Origin: Ophiocordyceps camponoti-saundersi (nom. inval.)
Taxonomy: Eukaryota; Ascomycota; Sordariomycetes; Hypocreales; Ophiocordycipitaceae
NCBI GenBank assembly: GCA_003339415.1
Contig: PDHQ01000215.1
Location: 1-60,017 of the forward strand
DNA: 60,017 nucleotides
Direction of reading: 5' to 3'
In this document: positions 23,573 to 36,292 of the stretch, one piece after another
Layout: every line of letters begins with the position of its first letter
How positions within the stretch are numbered: position 1 is the stretch's first letter
The notes under the pieces: model-generated
The model's input: only the letters and a program-made list of their open reading frames with translations
Told to the model about the DNA's origin: nothing
Database searches by the model: none
Position numbers and translations under genes: made by a program

Positions 23573-25940
23573 ATAAATATAAAAGATACCCTTATTAGAG
23601 AAAATATTAAGTATTTTAAAACTTAAAGAATTTTAATATTATATAGTTTAGCTTTAAGCTAGCGGTAAGATATAAGTAACGCGATTTCGATACTTAACTC
23701 TGCGATAAGTAGCTTCTCCGCTAATATTTAAAAGAAGGAAAGCTAAAGAAATATAGGTAATTATATAGCTACTTTATAAATAAGCTACCGCGGCTTAAAG
23801 CTAGCTCCGCCTTATATATATATAAGGGATTTCCTAAATTTATTAATATAATACTTATATAACTTTAAACTAAGTATATTAGACTTAATTTATTCTTTTA
23901 AGCTTATAAGGTGCCCGGGGTAATAATAAAGCGGTGCTTATATAATAATAGCGATAAAATAGTTTTATATATTTTTATTAACTATACTTTTATTTATAAA
24001 GATAGGCCCTTTCTTAACGCTAATAGGCGCCTAATATAAAAGTAGCGAGACCTTACTAAAGTACTTAATAACCTTTAATTTATAATATAACTTATATATT
24101 AGTTCCTTTTATTAAAATAACTTTACTAGTTTAACTTTATATTATTATTTTATAAGGAGAAAAAGAATAAAAACGCTAACCTTAGTATAGATATATAATA
24201 GTTACTATATAGTAATATATTATAATTTATTATTTTACTAACCGCTTACTTAGTTCTAAGTTTTAATTACCTTAACTAAATATAAAAAACTAATTTAACT
24301 ATATAAAGCGCGGGAATAATTATAATTATTACGGCCGCGGCTATAGCCGCGGCTATAACTATAATTATAATTATAACTTAAAGTAATTATTACTAGCTTT
24401 TACTTTTCTATACTAAACGCGGTATAGTTACTATTTAATATTATAAAATTCTTATTATTAGAATACTTATTAATAAGATTATCTTAAATAAAACTAGAAA
24501 TCTCCTTATAAGGAGGCGGCGCGATAGCGTTATAGGCGCTTATAGCGCTCTTAACGATAGTAAAAGCTTCCTTTACGGCGGGGGCGGGAGTAATATTAAG
24601 AGCGATAAATTTATTAGCCTCTAACTCTAGCTTAAACTTAATAAGTATTAAGGCGGCAAAGGTTTTAGTAATAAGCAGAGAAATAGTAAGGATAAGGGGG
24701 CAGTTACGGGGTAATAGTATCCCCTATAACGCTATCTTATTCTTAGCTATACGGTAAATATAGCGTAACTTAATTATCGCTTAGTTATAAAAGTTAATTA
24801 ATTATATATAAAAAATATACTATTTTTAAATTTAAGCTATAATAGCTATAATAATTTAGTTAATATTAGTTAAACTTTTAGTTATTTTAATAATAAGATC
24901 TTTACTAAAAGCAGGAGGTAATAAGCTTTAGAGCGGTATACGGCTAGTAGCTACTTAAATAACTTAATTAGTATAGGAGCTATTATAGCGCGCGATAGCG
25001 CGAGTTTCCTTAACGCGCTAAATAGTATTTTTCTACTACTTTTATTAGTATAGGATTTACTTTAAATCCGCTATAATTTTAAATTTAACTTACTAACTAA
25101 AAGTTATAACTAAAGCTTAGCTTATAAGCTACTATAACCGCGGTGCAAATAGCTTTTATTATAGCGGGATTAGAAATTAGCTTATACTTAGTATAATTAT
25201 TTATATACTTTATATAAGATATACTAAGTTAGTTTATTTTAACTATTAGTAAGCTTAGGCGCGTACCGGGGCCGAATACTTACTTTACTATACTTAATAG
25301 AGATTATTAAAGCTTATAAGCGTACTAATATAATTAGCGTAAAATATATTATAAAGGTAATCTCTCTTAGCGGGTATTTTACTTCTAGTATAAGTTAGCT
25401 ATAGATTATATATATACTTATAAGAGCTACTTATATAACTAATTTTATTAAGATTACTAATTTAATAATAGCTTACTTATACTAGTAAGAGTAACCCCCT
25501 CTCTCTTATATACTCTTAGGCCCTAAGTTACTAATTTATAAGGATAATTTCCTAATTAAGAAAGCTTTCTAATTAGGAAAGCTTTATAAAAAGGTATATA
25601 CTTAAATATATATTACGTATATAAGGGGTACGTAGCTACGTATTAAGGGGTTAAGAGGTATATATTAGCTTATACTAGTAATACGTACTGCTACTCTCCT
25701 TATCTTTCCTTATTTTATTACTTTTTCCCTATCTTTTCCTTATATTATATAGAATTACCGTGGCCGATAGCTATTTCTTTTATACGCGTTGTATATCCTA
25801 CCTAGCCCCTAGCCGGCCGCGGTCTTACCGCGCTACGGGGGGTTTTACCTCTTACGGGAGGGTTTTTCCCACCCGACTTATTATTAAGGTTCTAGCAGCT
25901 CCTATAGCTACTAGCGTAATAATATAATAATAAAAAAAAT
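23573..25940 (+). mobile_element. LINE 3' portion
   Basis: This is the part of the LINE after A5. It is comparatively rich in CpG, for example near 24500-24730 and 25780-25870. No domain could be assigned, and it may hold the end of ORF2 and a long 3' untranslated region. The last 90 bp resemble the 3' end of the A-element: a GGGTTTTAC-like block, a GTTTTTCCC block, GTTCTA and finally CTAGCGTAATAAT before the tail. Confidence 0.7.
24334..24353. other. 20-bp perfect palindrome in the LINE
   Basis: The sequence is ten bases (GCCGCGGCTA) followed by their exact reverse complement. Around it, A+T-rich arms (about 24318-24331 and 24358-24376) also pair, so a larger cruciform or hairpin could form. 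Survival of a fully C+G-rich palindrome in RIP-mutated DNA is explained by its lack of CpA and TpG. Function is unknown. Confidence 0.85.
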
Positions 25941-28089
25941 AGTTATAGCTTAAAGTAAAGATTATATAAATAAACTTATATAATTTATTCCTTTTTTTCT
26001 TAAAAGTTATATTATAAAATAATATTCTAAAAATCTAAATTTATAAATTAAACTAAAACTTATTTTTCCTAGTTTTAAAATTTAAAAATAAGTAAAAGCT
26101 TTATAGAAAAAGTTTATTATCTAACTTAATATTATTACTCTTACTATATAAAAATAAAGCTTTATATTTTAAGGTATACTTACTAAAAAGGATTTCCGAT
26201 TATAAATATTAAAAATAAAAAGAATAGCTTAAGTAGCTTTTTATCTTAAATAATTTATATTAATAATTATTTTTTCCTAACTTAATATCCTTTTTTAAAA
26301 AACTTTCTAATAGCTAATTAGCAAAAATATTTTAAATAACTAAGTATATAAATATAAATAACTTATTCTAAACTTTTAAACTAAGCTAATTAGAAAAACT
26401 TAAAGTATTTTCTAAAACGATATTACTTAATATATAGCTTTAGGTAAATTACCTTAATAAGAATATAAGGTAAATAATTTTAAAAAAAAATCCCTATAAA
26501 ATCTAAACTACTAATTAAAATATAAACTAAATAACTCCTTTAAAAAGCTAATAGATAATATTTAGAAACCTTTTAATAAAAATATTAAGTTTAAAATAAA
26601 AATAAAATAGCTTTTCCTTAAGAAAAACGGAGAAAGCTTAAAAGGTAATTCTATTCTTATTAACTTTACTTATAAACTTATAGATTAAAACCCTAATATA
26701 AATAAAGTCTTTACTATCTTTTTAGAAATATATAATATTATCCTTAATATTTTAAAATAGCCCTTAAAAAGCGAAGATAATTTCTCTAAAATATTTAAAA
26801 ATAAATAACTAACTAATAATTTATATTATCTTATTTTAAATTTTAAGAAATATAAGATAAAACCTCTTAATATTATTAGAAACCTCTTTTTTAAAAACTT
26901 TCTTATTATCGAAATTATTTTATAAATAACTAATTTCTTTTTAAAATAAGTTTCTTATTTCTCTTATATAAAGATTTTAATATTTAGTAAAAATAAACTT
27001 TCTAATATTATAAAAATATATATTAATATTAAAGTAAATAAATCCCTTATTAGGAAAAACTTATTTAATAAGTTTAATAATATTAATTATAATCTAATAA
27101 TAGTTTAAAGCTTAAATAATATTAAATTAGCCTTAACTTATAATTAAGCTACCTTTACTTTATATATTATTAGTAAAATCGATAATAAGTTTTACCTTAA
27201 TAAGTTTAAAGCTAGCGCTTAAGTTATCGAGTATTTTTTTACTAGAGTTTTATTAAGATAAGGGTTTTTAATCTTTTATAAAATTAATATCCTTAACTTT
27301 TAATAAAAGCTTTAAATTTAACTTTATAAAAAAATATATATCGAATATTATTTTACTTATAAAATACTAGCTATTAATAAATATATAATAGCTATTTTAA
27401 TAATAATAATCCCTCCTTTTTTAATAAGTATAATTTTAGCACTAATTAAGGATCCTCTTAAGAATTATAACCTTATTTTCTTTCCTAACTTTTATTTTCT
27501 CTCTAATTTAATTATTTATAATTATTTTACTTAACTATCTTTAACTTAAGTAATAAGCTAATTTTCTTTAAATAGAAAGAAAAGGTTAGTATTATATTAG
27601 ATTTTAATAATTAATTCTTTTTTATAATCCCTTAATAAATTACTAAAAAAGACTCTTTAAATAACCCTAATAAGCGTTTAATATTAAACTTTTTTTTAAA
27701 TTAGATAATATTATTTAACGAAACTAATACTAATTTACTTTTTATTAATATCTTAAATTTAAGTTAACTATACTAATTAGGTATTTTTAAGATACTTAAT
27801 ATCTTAGAAACTAAGGGAGAGTATAGTATTAAAATTTATACTCTTAATACTTAGTTATCCGGAAAAGTAAAATAGCTATATAATTCCTTTCTAAAATTAT
27901 AAAAAAATATTAAACTAATTAATCTACCCCCGGAATATTATTTAAAAATCCTATTTATTAATAATTAATATAAGAAAAAACTTAGTTTATATTCTTATTT
28001 ACTAAATAAACCTAATTAAGATTTCCTTAATAAAAAATATAATAATATATATTTATAAAGTAAAATAGAATAAGCGCTTAAAGCTTTAC

Positions 28090-28740
28090 TTTTCGCTAGC
28101 TTATATTTTATTATTTAAAGAAAAAATAAACTATATATTATTAATAACTTATAAGCTTTAAATAATATAGCTAATCCTAATATATATTTAATACCTCTTT
28201 TTTAAAATATAATTTATAAGTTAATAAGTAAAAAAGTTATTTTTATTATCGATACTCGGAGCTTTTTTTATTAGTTTCTTATCTATTAAAATTACTAAAA
28301 GTAATTTATAATTACTTTTTACCGCGGATTAGAAAAAGCTATAATTACTCTTATAAAGTATAAAATTTCGCCTACCTATATATAAAGATTTATTAATTAT
28401 ATTCTCTAACTATATAAAATATACGCTATTAAATATATTAATAATATAATAATCTTCTTTAATATTATAAAAGATTATATTAAGTATATAATTATAATAT
28501 TTAATCTTTTTATTAATATAAATCTTTCCCTTTTTACTTTTAAATTATTCCTTTATTACTTATTTATAAAAATATTAAAATATTATATTAATAGATTTAT
28601 ATTAATAAATACTTAATTTTAAGTAAAAGCTTTATAAAATATTAAGTTTCTTAATACCTTATAGTATTTTAAGTAATAAATTAAATTAATTAGATAAATA
28701 AAATATCTTATTTTTTATTTTATATAATAAATTAACCTTT
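28090..28740 (+). pseudogene. pol: Gy2 copy II reverse transcriptase remnant
   Basis: One frame gives an N-D-L-x-x-L-N-like segment, then I-D-x-x-S-F-F-Y-Q-F (first catalytic Asp, near 28248), then H-R-G-L-E, then Y-K-x-S-P-x-Y-I-Q-R, and then Y-I-N-N-I-I-I-F-F at 28434-28460. Undoing RIP in TGAT gives YIDDIIIF(S). The SPAY-QR and YxDDIxIFS combination is typical of a lineage of fungal Ty3/gypsy elements. A T-F-K-L-F-like and Y-Y-I-N-x-x-x-L segment follows. The frame is destroyed by stops. The same region is missing from copy I and interrupted in copy III. Confidence 0.85.
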
Positions 28741-31700
28741 TTTAGAAATATAAAATAATAATATTCTAAGAAAAATAAGAGAATAAAGTACCTATTATTA
28801 AACTAAAAAAAAATACCTTTATATTCCGGTTTAAAATTATCCTAATAAAAAAAACTAATTATTTTAATAATATTACTAACGCCTTTTATAATAACGCTAC
28901 TCTTTATTAGTTTTTTCCTAATTATTAACTCTTTTTATAAATTAATATTTCTTAGGAGAATAGTTTTATAGCTTATCTTTTTTATATTAATAATAAGAAA
29001 TCTTAGAAATTATCTTTAGCTCCGCTTTAATAATTTATTAAACTTATTTATTATCTTAATTATATATTTAAATTAGCTAAAATTAAATATTAGCTAACTA
29101 AACTTAAGATTTCCTATTTAGTTTAAGCTTACTATAAACTTTAAACTTATTTAATTAAAACTTAGAAATTAAAAATTATAATTTTTATAAATTATACCTT
29201 AATTTTAATAATTATAAAATAAACTTTTTTCTTTTATTATTAATATAAGTAATAATAATTACCTTACTCTTACTTTTTACTTTCTAAGTTAATATTTTTT
29301 TTAAGTTTAATATATTTTTAATATTTTTAATATTCTTATAAACTCTCTTTTACGCTTTTTTTTAAAAATAGCCTTAGAAAAAAAATAAGGAGAACTTAAA
29401 AATATATAGAAAGATTATATTAATTAGGAATACGCGCTTATTTTCTTAGAAGCTATTTTTAATAACGCCTTCTAATATAGGATTTTAGAAAAATATCTTT
29501 TTAATATATAATAATTTAAAATCTTAAAATAACTTAAAGATAAAAACTTTTAGGAAAAATTTATTTTTATCTAAATAAATAGCTTATTATATTTTTAAAA
29601 TATTAATAATTAATAATAACTTTATATTCCCGAAAATTACGCTAAAAAAATTATTTCTAAGTATTATTTTTATAAATTTTATATTAGCTAAAAATATATA
29701 TAAGCTAAATTTTCTTTTAGTTTTATTATTTCCTAACTAAAAAAAATTAATAATTTTATAAATAAATATAATATTTATAAATAAAATTAAACTAATAAAT
29801 AAGCTTTTTTTAAAGAAATAGTTTTTATTTATTTTTAGTAATTTTTTTTATATAATTATAATAAACTTTATTACTAAACTTTTTTTAATCTTTTTAGAAA
29901 ACTTACTTTAATTTAAACTTAAAGAAAAGTTTTATAATACCCTCCTTACTATTATTAATAAGTTCTTAAAAATATATATTTTAACTTTTAGATATAATTA
30001 CTTTATTACTAAAGAATAAGCTTAGCGGCTATATAATAAGCTTACTTATTATAACTAAAGACTTTTAAAGTAAATTATCTCTAATTAAAATCTAAAATTT
30101 ATATCTAAGCTTTAGAGAACTTTATAGTCCGCTTTTAATATTAAACTCCTAATATTAACTATATATTATTATAAACTAATAATTTATTTAAAAAATAAAA
30201 TTAAATTATTAAAATTACTTTTAAATTCTTCGCTACCGATTTCCTAATAGAATAATAAATTAACGCTTTACTAGCTTTTTAATTTTTACTTAATAATTTT
30301 TTCTCTTTAATTATTAAAACTACGCTAAGTAAATTACTTATTAGATTCTTAATAAATAATAATCTTTATTATCTAAGTAATTAAGCTTCCCTTAAATTTA
30401 AGGAAAAATTAAAAAATAAAATAGTTATTTTTATTACTTATACCTAAGCTATAATAAAAAGATAATATAATAAGAAATATTAGAAGCTTAAGTTTAAGCT
30501 TAGCGATTAAGTTTAGCTAAAACTTAAGAAAAGAAATTCTATTTTTAATAGATAAGTAGCGAAGCTTTTAGAATAGTAAACTAAGCCTTTTTATATAATT
30601 AAAAAAATTAGTTATCTAGCTTATTAACTAAATCTTAATAATTCTATAAATATCTATTTTATTATATTAGTTATATAACTTTAACTAGCTAATATTTTAG
30701 GAGAATAACTTAGCCCTAAGCTTAATACTAATAACTATAAAATTAAATAAATCCTTAATAAGAGAAAAGTTAAGAAAGGGCGAGGTATTACTTAAATAAA
30801 ATACCTTATATATAAAAAAAATACTTAAGTAATTATAATTAGTAAGTAGTTAAGAAAGATTTTTAATAAAAGAAGATAATTAAAGAATTTAAGAAAGAAA
30901 AAGATAAGTTAGAAGCTAAGCTAGAAATTATTAGGAAAAAATATATAAATACTTTTAAAAAGTACTAGCTATTAGAATAAGGTAAATAAGTTACTTAGTA
31001 ATAAACGCGTAATATCTTTAGGAAATAATAAACTTAACGCGTTACTATTTATACCGGATTTCCCTTTATTTTCCTACCTTTCTTCTCTTACTTCCTCTCT
31101 CTCTTATTTATCCTCTTTTATTCCCTTTATATTACCTATCTTTATTATATCTTCCTATATATTAGTCTTTATCCTTTTTATAATTATTTTTTTTTATTTT
31201 CTAATTTTTTTCGTTATTTTTATATTATTTCCTTTTTTTTATACTTAAGATTAATCCTTCCTATAATAATCCTTATTATTCTCGCGATAAAATATATTAT
31301 AAGTTATTTTATAAATAACTAATTTATATTTCTTTTATATTTATATTTAAAGGCTTTAAAAAAGCTATTTAGTTATTTAAAAACTTTATAAAACTTTAAT
31401 ATTTATTTAAGTTACTTACTTATAAATTTAATAACTAGAAATCGAATAATTATATAACTTTCGTTATCTAAAAATAAATATTATAAGAAAAAAAATATAA
31501 TTTATTATTTAGTAAGTTAGATAATTATATTTATTATATTAATAGAAAAGTAAAAAAGTAAGCTAATAGAAAATAACTTCTTAATAATAAAAATTATAAT
31601 TTTAAATACTTATTTTTAAATAATAAATACTTTAGCTTCGATTACTCCTTATTTAATATTTCTAAGGTTATAGCGCTTAAATATTTTACTTAATAAACTA

Positions 31701-33006
31701 CCGTAGTATTTTTTTTTACCGCTAGCTTTACCTCTAAAGTACTAGCTACCTTATTAAGAAGCTATACTTAACCTTTTTTACTATACTCCCTTATTAATAT
31801 TAAAAGTAATATTTTTCCGTAATCTAACTAGCTTAAAAAAAACTATTATAGCGCTTATACGCTATTAGAAATTATAAAAAATTATATTAAAAGCCTTATT
31901 ATTAGGTAAGTTTATTAAAAGTTAGAAAAGTTAGAGGAGATTAAAAGAATCTTAGCTATTATCTTTTATACTAATTACTTTAAAAAGATAAAAAGAATAG
32001 TATTAATAGCTATAGAAAAAAAGACTAAGATTAAGGGAGCTATGTTTATTTTTAGAAAATCTTTAGTAAGGTATTTTATTACTCTTTTTACTTTAACTTA
32101 ATAAAGCGTTCTTAGAACCCTTAATAAGTAAACTTACTTTACCTTTTAATAACTTAAAACCCTTATAATAATTTCTAAAACTACTATTTAATTTTAAAAA
32201 ATTTTAAAAGCTAAAAAAATTAAAAAAGCTAATAATAATTTCTAAATAACTTATTACGATAATTTAATCTAAGTTATTAAATACTCGCTTACTTTTTTTA
32301 TAATATATTATAATAAATAAGCTTTAATATTTTAAAATATAAATATTACTCTAATTTAAATAACTTACTTTAATAAATACCTTACTTAATATAATATTTC
32401 CTTTAGCTTAAGTTATATAGCGAAAATATTTAATATTAGTAATAAATAAATCGTTAATTTCCTTATCTTAATACTTATCTTACTTAATATTTTAGCTTTT
32501 AAGAACTTATTAATTAATATAAATAAAATCGCTATATTTATTAATAAAAAATTAATACTTAATAATTTAAGTAAAATACTAAAATTTTATAAAAGGAATT
32601 AATAAGACTCTTATATTTATATAAGAGAATAAATATATCTACTTAGTAAAGGTATTATTACTTTACTTCTAGCTATTATTATTATCTATATACTCTCCTT
32701 AGCTTAAAGTAATATTATTAGAAATAAAATAACTTTAAACTTTAGTAATATTCCTATCTTTAATATTTTAAATTTAGTAAAAATAGCTTTTAATAATATT
32801 ACTAAAGAGCTATATAGTTAGAAAAGTAGCTTAGTTAAACTCTCTAATAGTGCTAAATATATTATAACTATTAAGCTTATTAACGCCGATTTATTTATCG
32901 ATATAATAATAAATTAAGACTCTTCGTAGCTTTATATATAGCTTTAGTATAAAGTATAATAGATAAATATTAATAACGCGCTTTATACGGAAAGCACGCG
33001 TTATAT

Positions 33007-33134
33007 TATTTAACTATTAATAAATAATAGCTATTATATCTATTTAACTATTAATATATAATAAATCTTTAAGTTATTTAACTATTAATATATAATAAAT
33101 CTTTAAGTTATTTAATTATTAATATATAATAATA
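33007..33134. repeat. 34-bp tandem repeat, four units (Gy2 copy II)
   Basis: Four units start with TATTTAACTATTAAT or a close variant at 33007, 33041, 33075 and 33109. Units two and three are identical. Copies III (54447-54540) and I (56275-56375) have about three units each. The array lies some 740 bp before the 3' LTR. Confidence 0.88.
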
Positions 33135-33870
33135 ATATATTTACTAAGCTTAGGTAAAAACCCCGTAAATTAGTATATTTTTAGTATTATTTTTTAATAT
33201 CTTTATAATATAATACTAGTTATTAACTATTTTTCCTTATATTTTATATATTATAAATAAAAAAAGAATATTAGCTATAATAAAAAAGCTAAGTAAAGCT
33301 TATTTATTATAAATTACTTACGATATACGCTTAAGGATAAGTATAAACTATTCGTAATATAGTTAACTTTATTACTATTTCTAATATCTTAAATAACTCT
33401 ATCTTTATAAAATATACTATACTTAAAGCTATAAATTATATCTTTTACGCTATTTATAGTAAAATTATCTATATTTACTTTTATATTATCGCCGTAACTT
33501 ATATATTTAAATAATAAAAATAGTAAGATATTTCCTTTATTTTATTTTTTTAGTTTATATATTATATCGCGTTCTTCTTATTCTTATTTCCTTTTCTTAG
33601 TATTACGATACCCTTTACCGTAATATATATTCTTTTATATATATTTAATATATATTATAATTCTCTTTTATTATTCTTATCTTATTTTTTTTCTTACCTT
33701 ATATAGATTAATTTAATTCTTTATATATAGATCCCTATTAATATTTCTTAATCTATAATTAAATATAATTATTAGAGTTAATATAAAAAAGCCTTTAAGT
33801 ATAATAATAATTTCTAAAATAATATAGAGAGTTAATAAAGCTATTAGAATTCTTTTTAGGCCCGGGGAGT

Positions 33871-34465
33871 TAATATAAAATATATAATAATATTTTTATA
33901 AATCGCCTAACCTCTTATAATATTTTATTAAAATTTCCCTTTTTAAGATTTTACTTAGATTTCCCTTAGAAACTTTATTACCTTTACGCTTAGAAAATTA
34001 TTAGAATTTTCTATTAAGATTTCTCTATAATAACTTTTAGGATTTTACTAAGATTTCTTACTAGATCTAATATTAAAATATACTTTTAGAAGTCTCCGGA
34101 TTTTACTAGGAAATCCCTATATACTAGGAATTTACCGTATACTAGGAAATCTCTATTTTACTAATATATACGGAAATTACCGTAAAATCCCCTTAAGTAA
34201 ATATTTTTAAGATTATATTAGGAAATCTTCCTTAAGCTCCTAGCTATATAATTAACTTAGTATTCTTTTAAATAGTAATTTAGATTTTTTTTATAATTAT
34301 TATTTTAATTCTTAAAAGACTCTTACTTATATTTATACTTTTTATAATAGCTATTATATAATCTTATAATTAGTAGCTAGCTTATCTCCCTTTTCTATAT
34401 ATTATATTTAGTAATTAGCTTAGTATATACGCTTATTAAAAAATTATATATATAAGCGTATCTTA
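33871..34465 (+). repeat. Gy2 copy II 3' LTR
   Basis: This 595-bp LTR directly follows the G-rich polypurine tract (ccggggagt). It ends GTATCTTA, followed by the ATATA target duplication and then the A4 body. The terminal inverted repeat lies at 34426-34436 and 34452-34461. Confidence 0.88.
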
Positions 34466-36292
34466 ATATAGCTTAGAATTATCTTATATATATTTTAAAA
34501 GGGGGAAAAACTAGAGAGCTTAGAGTAAAACCCTCCCCTTAAATATTACCTTAGCTTTAGGCTAGACCTTGCCTATACCTAATACTTTATATATTTAATA
34601 AGTTAAGTATTAACTAGTAATTTAAAAGCCGATATTTCCCCTAAAGCGGACTTTGTGGTAATAAGAATATATATAAATTAAATTTAATATAAAGTTTATA
34701 TAGCTTATTTATCTTTTTAGCTATTATTATTATTATAAACTAAATCTTTATATTTAATTAAAATAGCTTTAATAATCTAATTAATTAATACTTTATTAAT
34801 ATAGCTTAAGAATTTAAAAAGTTTTAATATCTTATAATAAACTTTATAATAGCTAATTTTAAAAAGTAGCTAGATTATTATAATAAAGTTATAAATAAGT
34901 ACGGAGTTAGAGTTAGAGGAGGAGGTATTATTATATTCGCTTTTTAGCGTTTTCGCCTTAGCTATTACTAATTTCTAGTTAGCGCTAAAAAGGAAGGAAA
35001 GGTAATATATATAAAGTTTTAATTTATAAACTTTAAAAATTAAGTAATATATATATTCTTTACCTAATCTTATATTACTTTTATTTTAAAATAAAGTTAA
35101 CTTTATTAAAAATAAAACTTTTAATAAAAAAAATAATATAATTTTTTTCTATAAGCTATAAAGTAAGCGGATTTACTTTTTATATAGAAAATAATAAAAT
35201 ATTTATTATATTATAGCTTTATTATATAATATTTAGTAATATATTTAAATTAATAATCTTTAAAATATTATTAAAGTTAAATTTTTAATATATATAATTT
35301 AGCGTTAAAGATTTTTACTTATATTATTATATTTTTATTATAAATTTAATTTATATTTACTATATTATTAATAATAATTATTAAAAAACCTTACTAAGTT
35401 TTAAAATAATATTTTTTATATATAGTTATATTATTAAAACTTTATTTAATAACTTAATCTTTTTTTAAAAAGCTTTCTTATTATTTTATTATAAAGCTTA
35501 TATTAATACTTTTTTTATAATAAAAATATAACTTTTACTAATTAAATATACTTTTTCTTTAAAAATAATATAAAGCTATTTTAAATTAAACTAAAGCTTA
35601 TAAATAATATCTTTAAATATTATTATAATATCGCTATTAAGTAATTTTTTTATTATAAAAGCTTAGTTTATTTATAAAATTTATAATTAATATTTATAAT
35701 AATTACTTTAAAGCTTTAAATTTAAAATAAAATAGTAATAAAATTAAAGTAAATTATAAGCTATTACTTATATCGCTTAAGAACTTATTTTTTAATAGTT
35801 TTTTTAGCGCTTTATTTATAACTATAGCTTATATTAAAAAAGTTCCGCTCTCTTTAAAGCTATAGAAAAGAGAGGAAATCGCGGCTATAATAGTTAAAAA
35901 AATATTACTAACTAATAAAGTTAAAATAAAGGAGGCGCTTTTTTAAACTTTCTTAAACTTTACTATTTATTCGATAATTACTTATATAAAAATAAAAATA
36001 TCTTTTAAAATAATTTTAATAATATTTATTTTAGCTTTTAATAAAATAATAAATATAGTAAATTTTTAAGTTTGAAATTATTATAATTTAAAGTAAAGCT
36101 ATATTTTAAGTAAAAAATTTTTGCGGTTATAATTAATTTATATAATATCGCCCTCCTCTCTAAAGTTATTTTTAGCGTAGCTTATTATTATTATAAGGTA
36201 ATAAAAGGAGCGGAGTTTACTTATAATATAAAAATAAAAAGTTTATATCCGCGTTACTATAAGCGCGAAGTTTATAAAATATATAAAAGTTA
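34466..36292 (-). mobile_element. A-element A4, main piece
   Basis: This is the body and 5' end of A4, resuming after Gy2 copy II. With 14981-15017 it makes a copy of about 1.86 kb. Its right flank (36293-36306) repeats the 14 bp at 14967-14980. It is more A+T-rich than A3, as expected for an older insertion. Like the other copies it shows no recognisable protein. Confidence 0.87.

Larger units (their letters stand above)
16689..25940 (+). mobile_element. LINE (non-LTR retrotransposon), interrupted by A5
   Basis: This insertion in Gy2 copy II is about 7.35 kb without A5. It is flanked by agttatagc (16680-16688 and 25941-25949) and ends in a TAATAATA/poly-A tail. It carries an ORF1-like region with CCHC knuckles (17846-17887), and an RT of LINE type follows (20118-20410). 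Two ORFs, knuckles in ORF1 and a simple-sequence tail fit fungal LINEs of the Tad1 kind, but the clade was not determined. G+C is clearly higher than in Gy2, so it is younger or less mutated. The assumption that 23573-25940 belongs to the same LINE rests on the matching target duplication and the position of the tail. Confidence 0.82.
25950..33870 (+). mobile_element. Gy2 copy II internal region, 3' part
   Basis: This continues from 16688 after the LINE and includes most of gag and all of pol. RT is at 28090-28740. Beyond about 31500 comes about 2.3 kb after the expected pol region. It holds the 34-bp tandem repeats and no recognised domain, so it may be a third ORF or a long 3' untranslated region. 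It ends at the G-rich polypurine tract before the 3' LTR. Confidence 0.8.
15018..34465 (+). mobile_element. Gy2 copy II, complete Ty3/gypsy element with nested LINE
   Basis: This element has two LTRs of about 594 bp (15018-15611 and 33871-34465) and an ATATA target duplication (15013-15017 and 34466-34470). Without the 9.3-kb LINE insertion the internal region is about 9.0 kb, and the whole element about 10.2 kb. A G-rich polypurine tract (33858-33870) precedes the 3' LTR. RT of Ty3/gypsy type is readable in the plus direction (28090-28740). It sits inside A4, which sits in Gy2 copy I, so a member of this family jumped into an older copy of itself. Confidence 0.9.

Noticed and set aside
24334..24353. 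Rho-independent terminator
   Set aside because: The context is a eukaryotic LINE with no T-run directly after the stem; a bacterial terminator makes no sense here.
33007..33134. CRISPR-like repeat array
   Set aside because: The 34-bp units are directly adjacent with no unique spacers, and they lie inside a fungal retrotransposon.
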